A stretch of 31,435 nucleotides of DNA from JAVBKV01 sp031553885 (GCA_031553885.1 JAVBKV010000059.1:1-31435); one strand, 5' to 3'. Counted from the stretch's first letter, positions 23,282 through 31,346 are shown. The notes: generated from the letters alone by a model not told the origin. Numbers and translations are program-made.

Positions 23282-24462
23282 CAGACTAAAAAATGATCGG
23301 GAACTTGTAACAAAGGGGTAATTGCAGCGATCTTTCCGGAGATATTGAATCCGGAAGTACAGGTTATCTGGCAGGAGGAACAGGATGAGCAGGTTGTTTC
23401 CCCGAGTGCCAGTTCGTGCAATGTTTCCTTCGATAATGCCGGATACTTGTATCCGTAATTATACATATAAGCCCGCATGATGTCGGGAATAGGCAGATGC
23501 TCGACGCATTGATCGACACACTTCTCGCAATTCAGACAGTACAGCAGTTCCTGGTTCTTCAGTCCGGCCAGGTATTTTTTATCTTCGTCGTTCAGTTCCG
23601 GTTGCTGAGCTGCTGCGATGCATTCTTCCAATTCATCGTAATTGGTAAAACCGGGAATGATGGTGGTGAAATGTTTATTATTCCAGGCCCATTTCAGGCA
23701 AGCCTGGGCATTGATTTTTTTCTTTCCTTCGGCGTCTTCGGTACCTCCGGTCATAGTTTTCATCGCGACAAACCCGATTCCGGCTTTGGCTCCCCGTTCA
23801 ATGGCCTCATCGGTTTCTTTCAGGTTTTTCAGTTTGAAATTATAACTGATCAGGATGACATCGTATATTCCGGCTTCAATAGCTGCATCGATCAGTTCGG
23901 GCTTATTGGCATGGGTGGAAAAACCGATGAAACGCGTTTTCCCTTCCGATTTAAATTTTTTCAGAACATTGATGATGCGTTCGTCTTTAACCTCTTCCTC
24001 TTTTTGCAAAGCATGGGAATAAAAGATGTCCACATGGTCCATTTGCAGTCGGTTGAGGCTGGCTTCAAATGCCTCTGTGAACGTTTGCTCAAAATCATCA
24101 GCGAGAGGATACTTGGGTTTTCCTTTGGTTGCAATAAAATAGGAATCCCTGGGCTTTCCTTTGAAAAAATTACCGACCATCTCTTCGTTCTTTCCGTTTT
24201 GATACCCTTGAGCCGTATCAAAATGAACTACTCCCGAATTGAATGCGGCCCGGAGCACACTGGGATTGTCTGCACGCATAACCCCCATACTTAAGATAGG
24301 AAGCATAACTCCGGTTTTTCCTAGCGGACGCATCTGGAACCGGGAAGGCTCCGTGGTTTTACCGGTGGCCCAAACCGGAACTGCGGGAGTCAATATGGCT
24401 CCGGCACCTGCTGTGGCTGAGAGGCGAAGAAAGTTTCGCCGGTTAATGTTTTTCATAAACAA
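23281..24462 (-). CDS. Tat-exported aldo/keto reductase with two 4Fe-4S motifs
   Basis: A 393-residue protein. A twin-arginine signal (NRRNFLRLSATAGAGAIL, R8-R9) precedes an aldo/keto reductase barrel with the catalytic tetrad D82, Y87, K113 and H150. The C-terminal 90 residues hold two ferredoxin-type motifs of identical spacing, C309-C312-C315-C319 and C358-C361-C364-C368 (CxxCxxCxxxC), enough for two 4Fe-4S clusters. Export by Tat implies folding with cofactor in the cytosol and electron-transfer work in the periplasm. The substrate is unknown. The start could be M1 or M3. The gene lies 25 nt after the aminotransferase and overlaps the DUF6599 gene by one base. Confidence 0.88.
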   Translation of the reverse strand: MFMKNINRRNFLRLSATAGAGAILTPAVPVWATGKTTEPSRFQMRPLGKTGVMLPILSMGVMRADNPSVLRAAFNSGVVHFDTAQGYQNGKNEEMVGNFFKGKPRDSYFIATKGKPKYPLADDFEQTFTEAFEASLNRLQMDHVDIFYSHALQKEEEVKDERIINVLKKFKSEGKTRFIGFSTHANKPELIDAAIEAGIYDVILISYNFKLKNLKETDEAIERGAKAGIGFVAMKTMTGGTEDAEGKKKINAQACLKWAWNNKHFTTIIPGFTNYDELEECIAAAQQPELNDEDKKYLAGLKNQELLYCLNCEKCVDQCVEHLPIPDIMRAYMYNYGYKYPALSKETLHELALGETTCSSCSSCQITCTSGFNISGKIAAITPLLQVPDHFLV

Positions 24463-24487
24463 ACAGATAAAAATGTAATGAGAAATA

Positions 24488-25507
24488 CTATTCCACTACG
24501 GTTACCCAACCATACTTATCCGCTTCATCTCCGTATTGAATAGCCCTTAATTTATTGTATAATTTTAAACAGCAGGGACCCGGTTCTCCGTCCTTTGAAA
24601 AGACATAGGAGAGATTCATGTCGAGATCATCGATGCGTAATACGGGACTGATAACGGCTGCCGTTCCGCACGCACCTGCTTCTTCAAACGTAGATAATTC
24701 TTCTACGGGAATAGCCCGGCGTTCTACCTTCATCCCCATGTCTTCGGCAATTGCCATCAAACTTTTATTGGTTATGGAAGGCAAAATAGATGATGATTCC
24801 GGGGTCACATAAGTGTTGTTTTTAATACCGAAAAAATTGGCAGGACCGCATTCGTCGATGTATTTTTTTTCTTTGGCATCCAGATAAAGCACGGCGGAAT
24901 ACCCGTTGGCGTGGGCAATATCTCCGGCAACCAGGCTGGCAGCATAGTTTCCTCCCACTTTAAAAGTTCCGGTTCCATGAGGTGCTGCCCGGTCGTAACC
25001 GCGTAAGATAGCATACGGGGTCGGTTTGAATCCTGCTTTGAAATAAGGACCAACCGGAGTCACAAAAACGATGAAAAGATATTCGGAAGCCGGTTTGACA
25101 CCGACCTGGGCTCCCATACCGATCAGTAACGGGCGGATATACAAAGAGGCTCCGCTCTCATAAGGAGGTACGAAACGAAGATTTCTTTTGACAGCTTCGA
25201 CAACAGCTTCCTCGAATAACTCAACCGGAAGTTCCTGCATCATAATTCCCTGGCACGAAGACTGCATTCGCAATGCATTTTCCCGCATGCGGAAAATCCG
25301 GACTTTACCGTCTTTTCCTTTGAACGCTTTCAGACCTTCAAAGGCTTCTTGTCCGTAATGCAGGCAGGTGGCAGCCATGTGCATATTAATCATTTCCGAA
25401 TCGGTGACTTCCAATTCGCTCCATTGTCCGTTACGGTAATAGCTTCGTACGTTATAATCGGTTTTCATGTAACCGAATGCCAGTTCCGACCAATTGATAT
25501 TTTCCAT
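24488..25507 (-). CDS. ilvE: Branched-chain amino acid aminotransferase
   Basis: A 339-residue fold-type IV PLP enzyme that interconverts leucine, isoleucine and valine with their 2-oxo acids using glutamate/2-oxoglutarate. The PLP lysine is K183 in GTGTFKVGGNYAAS, the form typical of the larger eukaryote-like BCAT group. EAFEGLKAF (54-62) and GTAAVISPV near the C-terminus are further signatures. The length fits that group. It is first in a probable minus-strand unit with the aldo/keto reductase and DUF6599 genes, though no functional link is evident. It is divergent from metF. Confidence 0.94.
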   Translation of the reverse strand: MENINWSELAFGYMKTDYNVRSYYRNGQWSELEVTDSEMINMHMAATCLHYGQEAFEGLKAFKGKDGKVRIFRMRENALRMQSSCQGIMMQELPVELFEEAVVEAVKRNLRFVPPYESGASLYIRPLLIGMGAQVGVKPASEYLFIVFVTPVGPYFKAGFKPTPYAILRGYDRAAPHGTGTFKVGGNYAASLVAGDIAHANGYSAVLYLDAKEKKYIDECGPANFFGIKNNTYVTPESSSILPSITNKSLMAIAEDMGMKVERRAIPVEELSTFEEAGACGTAAVISPVLRIDDLDMNLSYVFSKDGEPGPCCLKLYNKLRAIQYGDEADKYGWVTVVE

Positions 25508-25577
25508 AATTTTACTATTTTTTAACCTCCGGATATCAAACAGGACGACCCGACAGATGCTCCGGCTTCTCTTTTTC

Positions 25578-25585
25578 CAAAAGTA
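25578..25585 (-). promoter_or_regulatory. Possible -7 element for ilvE
   Basis: TACTTTTG on the minus strand (25585-25578) matches TAnnTTTG, 71 bases before the ilvE start. No clear -33 TTG is present. It lies back to back with the metF promoter. Confidence 0.45.
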
Positions 25586-25624
25586 TTAACGAACAAAGTT
25601 AATGCATTATCTCCTAATTATTGC

Positions 25625-25632
25625 TATATTTG
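25625..25632 (+). promoter_or_regulatory. Possible -7 element for metF
   Basis: TATATTTG matches TAnnTTTG and ends 39 bases before the metF start. The -33 region is weak. Confidence 0.5.
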
Positions 25633-25671
25633 TCGGACAAAACATATAAATTGTAGAAGAAGACGAATCCG

Positions 25672-26625
25672 ATGAGAGTTATTGACTTGTTAAACAATAG
25701 TAAAAAGACCGCTTTTTCCTTTGAAATATTACCTCCGCTGAAAGGAAACAGTTTTACCAAAGTATGTAATATTATTGATAAATTACGGGAATTTGACCCT
25801 CGTTACATTAACATTACCACTCATCACAGTGAAAATGTTTACCAGGAAGTAGAAGGCGGACTGATGAAAAAAGTCAATGTCCGGAAACGTCCCGGAACAG
25901 TGGCGATTGCGGCTGCCATTCAACACCAGTATGGGGTAACTGCTGTTCCGCATATTATCTGTAAGGGTTTTTCCAGGGAGGAGACCGAATATGCCCTCAT
26001 CGATCTGAATTTTTTAGGGGTTCATGACCTGCTCTTGTTACGGGGAGATGCAAATAAATTGGAAAAAGACCGGGTCATACCGGGAGAAAGCCATGAGCAT
26101 ACAACCGGATTGATCGAACAGGTAAACCAGTTTAATAATGGTATTTCTGCAGACGGGACGATATTTGAAAAAATGGAGACCCCGTTCTCTTACGGAGTAG
26201 CCTGTTATCCGGAAAAACATGAAGAAGCGCCTAACCTGGATTCTGATATGGCTTTTTTGAAACAGAAAATAGCAATGGGGGCCGATTATGCTGTTACACA
26301 GATGTTCTTTGATAATCAGAAATATTTTGAATTCGTGGATCGTTGCCGGACCGAAGGAATTACAGTTCCGATTATCCCCGGCATCAAACCTGTTGTGTTC
26401 CTGAATCAGTTGACAGTTCTTCCCAGAATTTTTCGTTCGGAAATTCCGGAAGCGTTTGCTCATGAGTTGCGGAAGTGTAAAACCGATGATGACGCGAAAG
26501 AAGTAGGAGTGGAGTGGTGTATCCGGCAATGTAAGGAATTGGTGGCTTACGGTGTTCCAAGCCTTCATTTTTATACCCTGATGGCTACCGATAGTGTTCG
26601 GAGAGTCGCTCAAGCCGTTTATTAG
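25672..26625 (+). CDS. metF: Methylenetetrahydrofolate reductase
   Basis: A 317-residue flavoenzyme of the MetF family, which reduces 5,10-methylene-THF to 5-methyl-THF for methionine synthesis. The family blocks are present: SFEILPPLKG near the start (glutamate of the FExxPP motif), NITTHHSENVYQEV, LLLRGD (124-129), GVACYPEKHEEA, and KIAMGADYAVTQMFFDN, with PIIPGIKP. The length matches bacterial enzymes of about 300 residues. A regulatory C-terminal domain is absent, as in bacteria generally. It heads a plus-strand run with holB, ricT and gldH. A heptamer repeat follows its TAG stop. Confidence 0.95.
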   Translation: MRVIDLLNNSKKTAFSFEILPPLKGNSFTKVCNIIDKLREFDPRYINITTHHSENVYQEVEGGLMKKVNVRKRPGTVAIAAAIQHQYGVTAVPHIICKGFSREETEYALIDLNFLGVHDLLLLRGDANKLEKDRVIPGESHEHTTGLIEQVNQFNNGISADGTIFEKMETPFSYGVACYPEKHEEAPNLDSDMAFLKQKIAMGADYAVTQMFFDNQKYFEFVDRCRTEGITVPIIPGIKPVVFLNQLTVLPRIFRSEIPEAFAHELRKCKTDDDAKEVGVEWCIRQCKELVAYGVPSLHFYTLMATDSVRRVAQAVY

Positions 26626-26663
26626 TTAAGAATTAAGAGTTAAGAGTTAAAAATTAAGAGTTT
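26624..26663 (+). repeat. Heptamer repeat array after metF
   Basis: Five TAA triplets start at 26627, 26634, 26641, 26648 and 26655, each exactly seven apart, within GTTAAGAATTAAGAG and its repeats. The array overlaps the metF stop and ends four bases before the holB start codon. This is the cleanest copy in the window. Confidence 0.85.
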
Positions 26664-26666
26664 CAG

Positions 26667-27791
26667 GTGTTTTTTAAGGATGTTATCGGTCAGCAGGAAA
26701 CGAAGCAGCGATTGATTCAATCGGTAGGGGAAGGGTATGTTCCTCATGCACGGTTAATTTCCGGTCCGGAAGGAAACGGGGCATTTCTATTGGCTTTGGC
26801 ATACGCCCGTTACCTGAATTGTACAGATAGAAAAACAGACGATGCCTGCGGTTTTTGTCCTTCTTGTTTGAAGTTCAATAAGTTGGCTCATCCTGACCTG
26901 CATTTTGTTTTTCCGATCATCAAAAATGATAAAAAGAAAAAAGAAGTTTGCGATGATTACCTCAGCGAATGGAGGCTGTTTGTGCTTGAAAATCATTATT
27001 TCAACCTGGCCGGATGGTTGGATTACATTGGAGCGGAAAACTCTCAGGGGATGATTTATGCAAAAGAGAGTAATGAAATTATCAAAAAACTGAATCTGAA
27101 AACATACGAGGCAGAGTATAAAATCATGATCATCTGGCTGCCGGAAAAAATGCATGAGGCATGTGCCAATAAACTGTTGAAAATGATTGAAGAGCCGCCT
27201 GCACGGACTGTTTTTCTGTTGGTTTCCGAAACCCCGGATCAGATTATAGGAACGATCCAATCCCGGGCACAAAGCTTGTATGTTCCTCCTATTGCATCCG
27301 AAGACCTGGTAAAAGCGATTGCAGCAGATTATGATCTTTCCTCCGAAGACCTGGCTTCGGTTGTCCATCTTGCGGGAGGAAGCTATCTGAAAGCAATTGA
27401 GACCATTGAAACCAGCGAAGAGCAGGAAGAATACCTGGAATTATTCAAGACGATCATGCGTAATTCCTGGACCCGTGACGTTAAGAATATGAAACTTAAG
27501 TCTGAATATTTTGCTTCGCTGGGAAGAGAGAAACAAAAGGCATTTTTGTCTTATGCTCAACGGCTGATCCGGGAGAATTTTCTGTATTGCCTGGAGATGC
27601 CGGAAATTAATTATATGAATAGGGAGGAAGCCGGTTTTTCGGTTAAATTTTCTCCGTACGTCAATGAGCGGAATGTGATTGATTTTACGAATGAACTGGC
27701 ATTAGCCTCCCGGCACATTGAGCAGAATGTGAATCCCCGGATGGTTTTTTTCGATTTGTCCATGAAAATCGCAGTTTTATTAAAAAAATAG
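26667..27791 (+). CDS. holB: DNA polymerase III delta' subunit
   Basis: A 374-residue clamp-loader subunit. The N-terminus MFFKDVIGQQETKQRLIQSV is typical and sets a GTG start at 26667. The Walker A position reads GPEGNGAF (33-40) and lacks the Lys-Thr needed for ATP binding, as expected of delta', which is a stator. Four cysteines (C52, C61, C64, C67) form the zinc site seen in clamp loaders. MIEEPPARTVFLLV and IQSRAQ (SRC-like) are further marks. It lies 41 nt after metF with the heptamer repeat between. Confidence 0.92.
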   Translation: MFFKDVIGQQETKQRLIQSVGEGYVPHARLISGPEGNGAFLLALAYARYLNCTDRKTDDACGFCPSCLKFNKLAHPDLHFVFPIIKNDKKKKEVCDDYLSEWRLFVLENHYFNLAGWLDYIGAENSQGMIYAKESNEIIKKLNLKTYEAEYKIMIIWLPEKMHEACANKLLKMIEEPPARTVFLLVSETPDQIIGTIQSRAQSLYVPPIASEDLVKAIAADYDLSSEDLASVVHLAGGSYLKAIETIETSEEQEEYLELFKTIMRNSWTRDVKNMKLKSEYFASLGREKQKAFLSYAQRLIRENFLYCLEMPEINYMNREEAGFSVKFSPYVNERNVIDFTNELALASRHIEQNVNPRMVFFDLSMKIAVLLKK

Positions 27792-27799
27792 TAACTTTG
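27792..27799 (+). promoter_or_regulatory. Possible -7 element upstream of ricT
   Basis: TAACTTTG, matching TAnnTTTG, begins directly after the holB stop codon. The -33 region lies in the holB coding end and lacks a clear TTG. Confidence 0.4.
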
Positions 27800-27833
27800 C
27801 AAGTTAGAGTTCTTTATATTAATGATTGAAAAG

Positions 27834-27924
27834 TCCTCCCCCTGCCCCCTCCAGAGGGGGATAGCTTCGCCGGTAATCGTTTCGTGCGTTAGCCTATCCC
27901 CCTCTGGAGGGGGCAGGGGGAGGA
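27834..27924. repeat. GC-rich 30-bp inverted repeat (REP/MITE-like)
   Basis: Arms 27834-27863 and 27895-27924 are perfect reverse complements separated by 31 nt. Each arm is itself nearly palindromic (CCCCCTC-CA-GAGGGGG). The element is strikingly GC-rich amid AT-rich spacer. It has no coding potential. It resembles non-autonomous repetitive palindromes that I recall as common between Bacteroidetes genes. Confidence 0.85.
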
Positions 27925-27985
27925 TAATTAACTATATATACAACAAATACAAATTGATTTCAAACTATATACAGGCGGATGTTGC

Positions 27986-29230
27986 ATGAATGGAAAAGGT
28001 TGTTGTAAGAATCCGAACAACAAACTGAATACATACGATTGGCTTAGCGACATTCCCGAATCAGAACAAGCCACGGATTATGTGGAAGTTCAATTTAAAA
28101 ATACCAGAAAAGGTTATTTCCTGAACAGCACTAAAATACCATTGGAAAAAGGAGATGTTGTTGCTGTTGAATCGAGCCCGGGACATGATATTGGGACTGT
28201 TACCCTCACCGGAAAACTGGTATTGCTTCAAATGAAGAAAAACAGGGTGAGGCCGGATGCGGAAGTCCGTAGGGTATACCGCAAAGCCAAACCTGCCGAT
28301 ATGGAGAAATTTGAGGAAGCGAAGGCGAAAGAGCATGAAACCATGATTCGTTCCCGTAAAATAGCGGAGACTCTGGGATTACAGATGAAGATCGGAGATG
28401 TCGAATACCAGGGGGATGGAAACAAAGCCATTTTTTACTACATTGCCGATGAGCGGGTCGATTTTCGTCAATTGATCAAAGATCTGGCAGAGGCTTTCAA
28501 AGTCCGGATTGAAATGAAACAGATCGGCGCCCGTCAGGAAGCCGGTCGTATCGGAGGTATAGGTCCGTGTGGACGGGAACTCTGTTGTTCCGGTTGGATG
28601 AGCAGTTTTGTTTCTGTGTCTACCGGATCCGCCCGTTTGCAGGATGTTTCCCTTAATCCGCAGAAACTGGCCGGGCAGTGTGCCAAGCTTAAATGTTGCC
28701 TGAATTACGAGGTAGATGCTTACATGGAAGCCCAGCGTAAATTTCCTTCCCGGGAAATTCCTCTCGAAACCAAAGACAATACCTATTATCATTTCAAAAC
28801 GGATATATTTAAAAATCAGATGACTTATTCTACTGACCGTAATTTTGCGGCCAACCTGGTTACAATTTCGTCTGAAAGGGCTTTTGAGGTGATCAATATG
28901 AATCGGAAAGGATCCAAGCCTCAGTTCCTGAACCATGAAGAGTCCGATACCAAGCCGAAAAAAGAATATCAGGACATTCTGGGAGAAAGTGTTACCCGCT
29001 TTGACCATCTGAAAAAGAATAAGAAAAAGAATAAGAATCCTAACAATCCCAACAATCCCCCTCAAAAAAACAACGAGCCCCGGGTCGAAAAAAAGAATGA
29101 AAAGCGGATTGAAAACAGTGAAAAAAAGAACGAGAACCGGAATGAACATCGGGGAGAGAAGAAGAATAGTGGAGGACCCAATAAAAACAGACATTTTACG
29201 AGGAGAGATCATGAAAAACCTCAGTCTTAA
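27986..29230 (+). CDS. ricT: RicT/YaaT-like PSP1-domain protein
   Basis: A 414-residue cytosolic protein. The PSP1 C-terminal domain lies at about 85-180 (MKKNRVRPDAEVRRVYRKA, DERVDFRQLIKDLAEAFKVRIEMKQIG). It is followed by the conserved Cys-rich segment GPCGRELCC and QCAKLKCCLNYE (C195, C200, C201, C232, C237, C238), which in the Bacillus Ric complex is linked to Fe-S binding. The last 80 residues are a low-complexity Lys/Asn/Glu tail typical of Bacteroidetes homologs. In Bacillus, RicT with RicA and RicF controls RNA processing; those partners are not in the window. It overlaps gldH by 20 nt. Confidence 0.88.
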   Translation: MNGKGCCKNPNNKLNTYDWLSDIPESEQATDYVEVQFKNTRKGYFLNSTKIPLEKGDVVAVESSPGHDIGTVTLTGKLVLLQMKKNRVRPDAEVRRVYRKAKPADMEKFEEAKAKEHETMIRSRKIAETLGLQMKIGDVEYQGDGNKAIFYYIADERVDFRQLIKDLAEAFKVRIEMKQIGARQEAGRIGGIGPCGRELCCSGWMSSFVSVSTGSARLQDVSLNPQKLAGQCAKLKCCLNYEVDAYMEAQRKFPSREIPLETKDNTYYHFKTDIFKNQMTYSTDRNFAANLVTISSERAFEVINMNRKGSKPQFLNHEESDTKPKKEYQDILGESVTRFDHLKKNKKKNKNPNNPNNPPQKNNEPRVEKKNEKRIENSEKKNENRNEHRGEKKNSGGPNKNRHFTRRDHEKPQS

Positions 29231-29684
29231 AGGGGGAATAACCGTTCTGCTTCTGGTACTTGCAGCAGGGTGTTCTCACAATGAAATTCATTCTGAGTTT
29301 CATTCTTTTCCTGGTGGAAAATGGAATAAAAATGAGGCTGTCCGGTTTGAAGTTGTTGTTACCGATACGGTTTCCCTGTATGATGTACAAATCGAAGTCC
29401 GGAATAAGAATGATTACCCTTTCCGTAATCTGTGGCTTTTTATTGATTTTCAGACCCCGGATGGGAGTTTGCGTCATGATACGATCAATTGTGAACTGGC
29501 GGATGTTTACGGCCGGTGGCATGGCAAGGGAATGAGTTTGTATACATTGGATTTTCTTTTTGAGCAACAGGTTCGTTATCCGCATTCCGGGACTTATACC
29601 TATTACATCCGGCAGGGTATGCGGGAGGATTTACTGAATGGGATTTCCGATATCGGGTTAAATGTGTTAAAAAAGAGCCGTTAA
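29211..29684 (+). CDS. gldH: Gliding-motility-type lipoprotein GldH
   Basis: A 157-residue lipoprotein. The start at 29211 is chosen because it follows AGGAGAG and begins a clean lipoprotein signal with lipobox LAAGC (C21); the open frame extends further upstream only within ricT. The mature part is a beta-rich domain with blocks FEVVVTDTVSLYDVQIEVRN and NLWLFIDFQTPDG typical of GldH. In Flavobacterium GldH is needed for gliding and the type 9 machinery context. Here it follows ricT and holB, the order I recall from many non-gliding Bacteroidales, so a conserved envelope role is more likely. It overlaps ricT by 20 nt and the convergent PBP4 gene by 18 nt. Confidence 0.88.
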   Translation: MKNLSLKGGITVLLLVLAAGCSHNEIHSEFHSFPGGKWNKNEAVRFEVVVTDTVSLYDVQIEVRNKNDYPFRNLWLFIDFQTPDGSLRHDTINCELADVYGRWHGKGMSLYTLDFLFEQQVRYPHSGTYTYYIRQGMREDLLNGISDIGLNVLKKSR

Positions 29685-31082
29685 TAATTCTTCTATCTGT
29701 GTTTTTAGTACGGTTCGTTTCCCTGTATAATGATTGACAATAATGGAAAAGGCATATTGTTTGTCTCCTTTTTCAATGTATCCGGCATACGATTGTACAT
29801 TACGGATGCTTCCGCTTTTGACCCTGGCCTTACCTTCTAAAGGTGTTTCTTTCAGGAAAGAAGTCACGGTACCTTCTTTTCCTGCCAGCGGTAACGAATA
29901 ATAAAAGGCTTTTCCGTATTTACTTTTTTTGTTCATATAGAACAAGAGATCGGTCAGGAATCCGGCAGAAACAGCATTGGCCGGCGACAAGCCGCAACCG
30001 TCCTGCATGAAAAGCCCTTCCGTATCCAATCCTTTGTTCTTCCAATGATCGTTGATGGATTGTTTTTTTACCTGTATTAGTGTTTGAAAAATATGTTCTG
30101 CATAATGGTTGTTGCTCTTTGTATTGATAATGCGAATAATATCTGTTAACGGAACGGAGAGAAAAGTAGTAAGCGTTGTTGTTTTCTCAGGCTTTTGAGG
30201 AAATATACGGTAAGTGGTCGGTTTTCCGTTTACATTGATTCCGTTTTTTATCAGAAAATCCGTAATGTAAGAAGCTAAAAACAAACCGGGATCAGGGATG
30301 TCTCCTTTGATAATAAAGGAAGTCCGGTTCTGTGGAATTGTTCCGTAGATTCTCCTTTCGTAAGAAAAGGGAATGCCATAAATGTAAGCGCTGTCTAAGT
30401 TATTGGAGGCCGCTTTCAGGTGATTTTCAACTGTTAATCCGGGAATAGTGGGCTCAGTCCTTAATATAACCGGTTGCGAACCGGTACTTCCTGATTTCAA
30501 ATACAAGCGGTAAGTGTTGTCGAAAATACTGATCCCGTAAGTTCCCGATGCATAATAGTTTCCTATATCTTCCCAGGTCCATTGGGGAGAGATACCTTCG
30601 TATCCGAATAAATTATCGAGTGCTATAACGTTTCCGGAGATGGAACGAATTCCTGATTTTTGTATGGAAGCAAGCCAGATTTTCAGGAAAGCCTCTTTGT
30701 CTTCTCCTGTATATTCAGATCCCAGGGTCGGATCTCCGGATCCGGCTATGTACAGATTTCCCGATAATTCACCCCGGGAATTTATGTTTCCTTCGTATTC
30801 AAGTCTTGTCTGGTAGGTGTATTTCTCTCCCAGTAATTCGAGAGCTGTTGCCGTTGTGACTAGTTTCAGTGTCGATGCCGGTACCAGTGCCAGGTTCTCA
30901 TTATGGGAACAAATCGTTTTGCCGGTTGATAAGTCGATGACTTTGATGCCAATCCCAGCATGCTTTAAGTTCTCTGAGCGGACAAATTGCTCCAGAGGAC
31001 CGGTGTTCTGAGCATTCAGTTTGGTCGAAAGTCCCAGGTATAATCCGATGCAGGCAGCTATAATTTTAACTGTAATATTCAT
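29667..31082 (-). CDS. dacB: PBP4-type D-alanyl-D-alanine carboxypeptidase/endopeptidase
   Basis: A 471-residue periplasmic S13-family peptidase that trims or cleaves peptidoglycan cross-links. A signal peptide (to about residue 25, ...KLNAQ) precedes the catalytic domain. Active-site motifs are S70-T-L-K73 (SxxK), S323-N-N325 (SxN) and K422-S-G424 (KTG-like, with Ser for Thr). The large insertion between SxxK and SxN is as expected of PBP4. The gene is monocistronic and has a good promoter. Its last 18 nt overlap the convergent gldH gene. Confidence 0.93.
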   Translation of the reverse strand: MNITVKIIAACIGLYLGLSTKLNAQNTGPLEQFVRSENLKHAGIGIKVIDLSTGKTICSHNENLALVPASTLKLVTTATALELLGEKYTYQTRLEYEGNINSRGELSGNLYIAGSGDPTLGSEYTGEDKEAFLKIWLASIQKSGIRSISGNVIALDNLFGYEGISPQWTWEDIGNYYASGTYGISIFDNTYRLYLKSGSTGSQPVILRTEPTIPGLTVENHLKAASNNLDSAYIYGIPFSYERRIYGTIPQNRTSFIIKGDIPDPGLFLASYITDFLIKNGINVNGKPTTYRIFPQKPEKTTTLTTFLSVPLTDIIRIINTKSNNHYAEHIFQTLIQVKKQSINDHWKNKGLDTEGLFMQDGCGLSPANAVSAGFLTDLLFYMNKKSKYGKAFYYSLPLAGKEGTVTSFLKETPLEGKARVKSGSIRNVQSYAGYIEKGDKQYAFSIIVNHYTGKRTVLKTQIEELLTALF

Positions 31083-31107
31083 ACTTTTTCAACGGTTGAT
31101 CGTGTTG

Positions 31108-31138
31108 CAAAGCTATGCTTTTATCAGTGAATTCGCAA
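31108..31138 (-). promoter_or_regulatory. Promoter of the PBP4-type gene
   Basis: On the minus strand TTG (31138-31136) is followed after 20 nt by TAGCTTTG (31115-31108), a full match to the Bacteroidetes promoter form. It lies 26 bases before the start codon. Confidence 0.75.
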
Positions 31139-31164
31139 GAATGTTTATAATTTATCTTTATTTA

Positions 31165-31195
31165 TTTGCAAAATAAAATTAATTGAGTACCTTTG
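31165..31195 (+). promoter_or_regulatory. Promoter of tRNA-Lys(TTT)
   Basis: TTTG (31165-31168) and TACCTTTG (31188-31195) are separated by 19 nt, an exact Bacteroidetes-type promoter. The -7 box is identical to that of the other tRNA-Lys gene in the window. Confidence 0.82.
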
Positions 31196-31221
31196 CACTC
31201 GCTTTTTGAAAGCAAGAGGCT

Positions 31222-31294
31222 GATTTGCTAGCTCAGCAGGTAGAGCACATCCCTTTTAAGGATGGGGTCCTGGGTTCGAGCCCCAGGCAAATCA
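31222..31294 (+). tRNA. tRNA-Lys (anticodon TTT)
   Basis: A 73-nt cloverleaf. The acceptor GATTTGC/GCAAATC is perfectly paired, with T8 and A9, and the D arm is GCTC/GAGC. The anticodon stem CATCC/GGATG encloses loop CTTTTAA, giving anticodon TTT. The T arm is CTGGG-TTCGAGC-CCCAG and the discriminator is A. CCA is not encoded. Confidence 0.96.
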
Positions 31295-31306
31295 CTGAAA
31301 ACCACG

Positions 31307-31346
31307 AAGCCCTGATAATAAACAAATTATTGGGGCTTATTTTTTA
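31307..31346 (+). terminator. Rho-independent terminator of tRNA-Lys(TTT)
   Basis: AAGCCCTGATAAT pairs with ATTATTGGGGCTT (two G-T wobbles) and is followed by ATTTTTTA. It begins 13 bases after the tRNA, the same spacing as for the other tRNA-Lys gene. Confidence 0.8.

Noticed and set aside
23497..24294. 265-codon plus-strand open frame
   Set aside because: It is antisense to the aldo/keto reductase, whose catalytic and Fe-S motifs are complete; a shadow of that gene.
26038..27368. Two minus-strand open frames near 190 codons each
   Set aside because: They are antisense to metF and holB and lack any recognisable domain.
28379..29212. 277-codon minus-strand open frame
   Set aside because: It is antisense to ricT and is hydrophobic only because it mirrors the Lys/Asn-rich tail.
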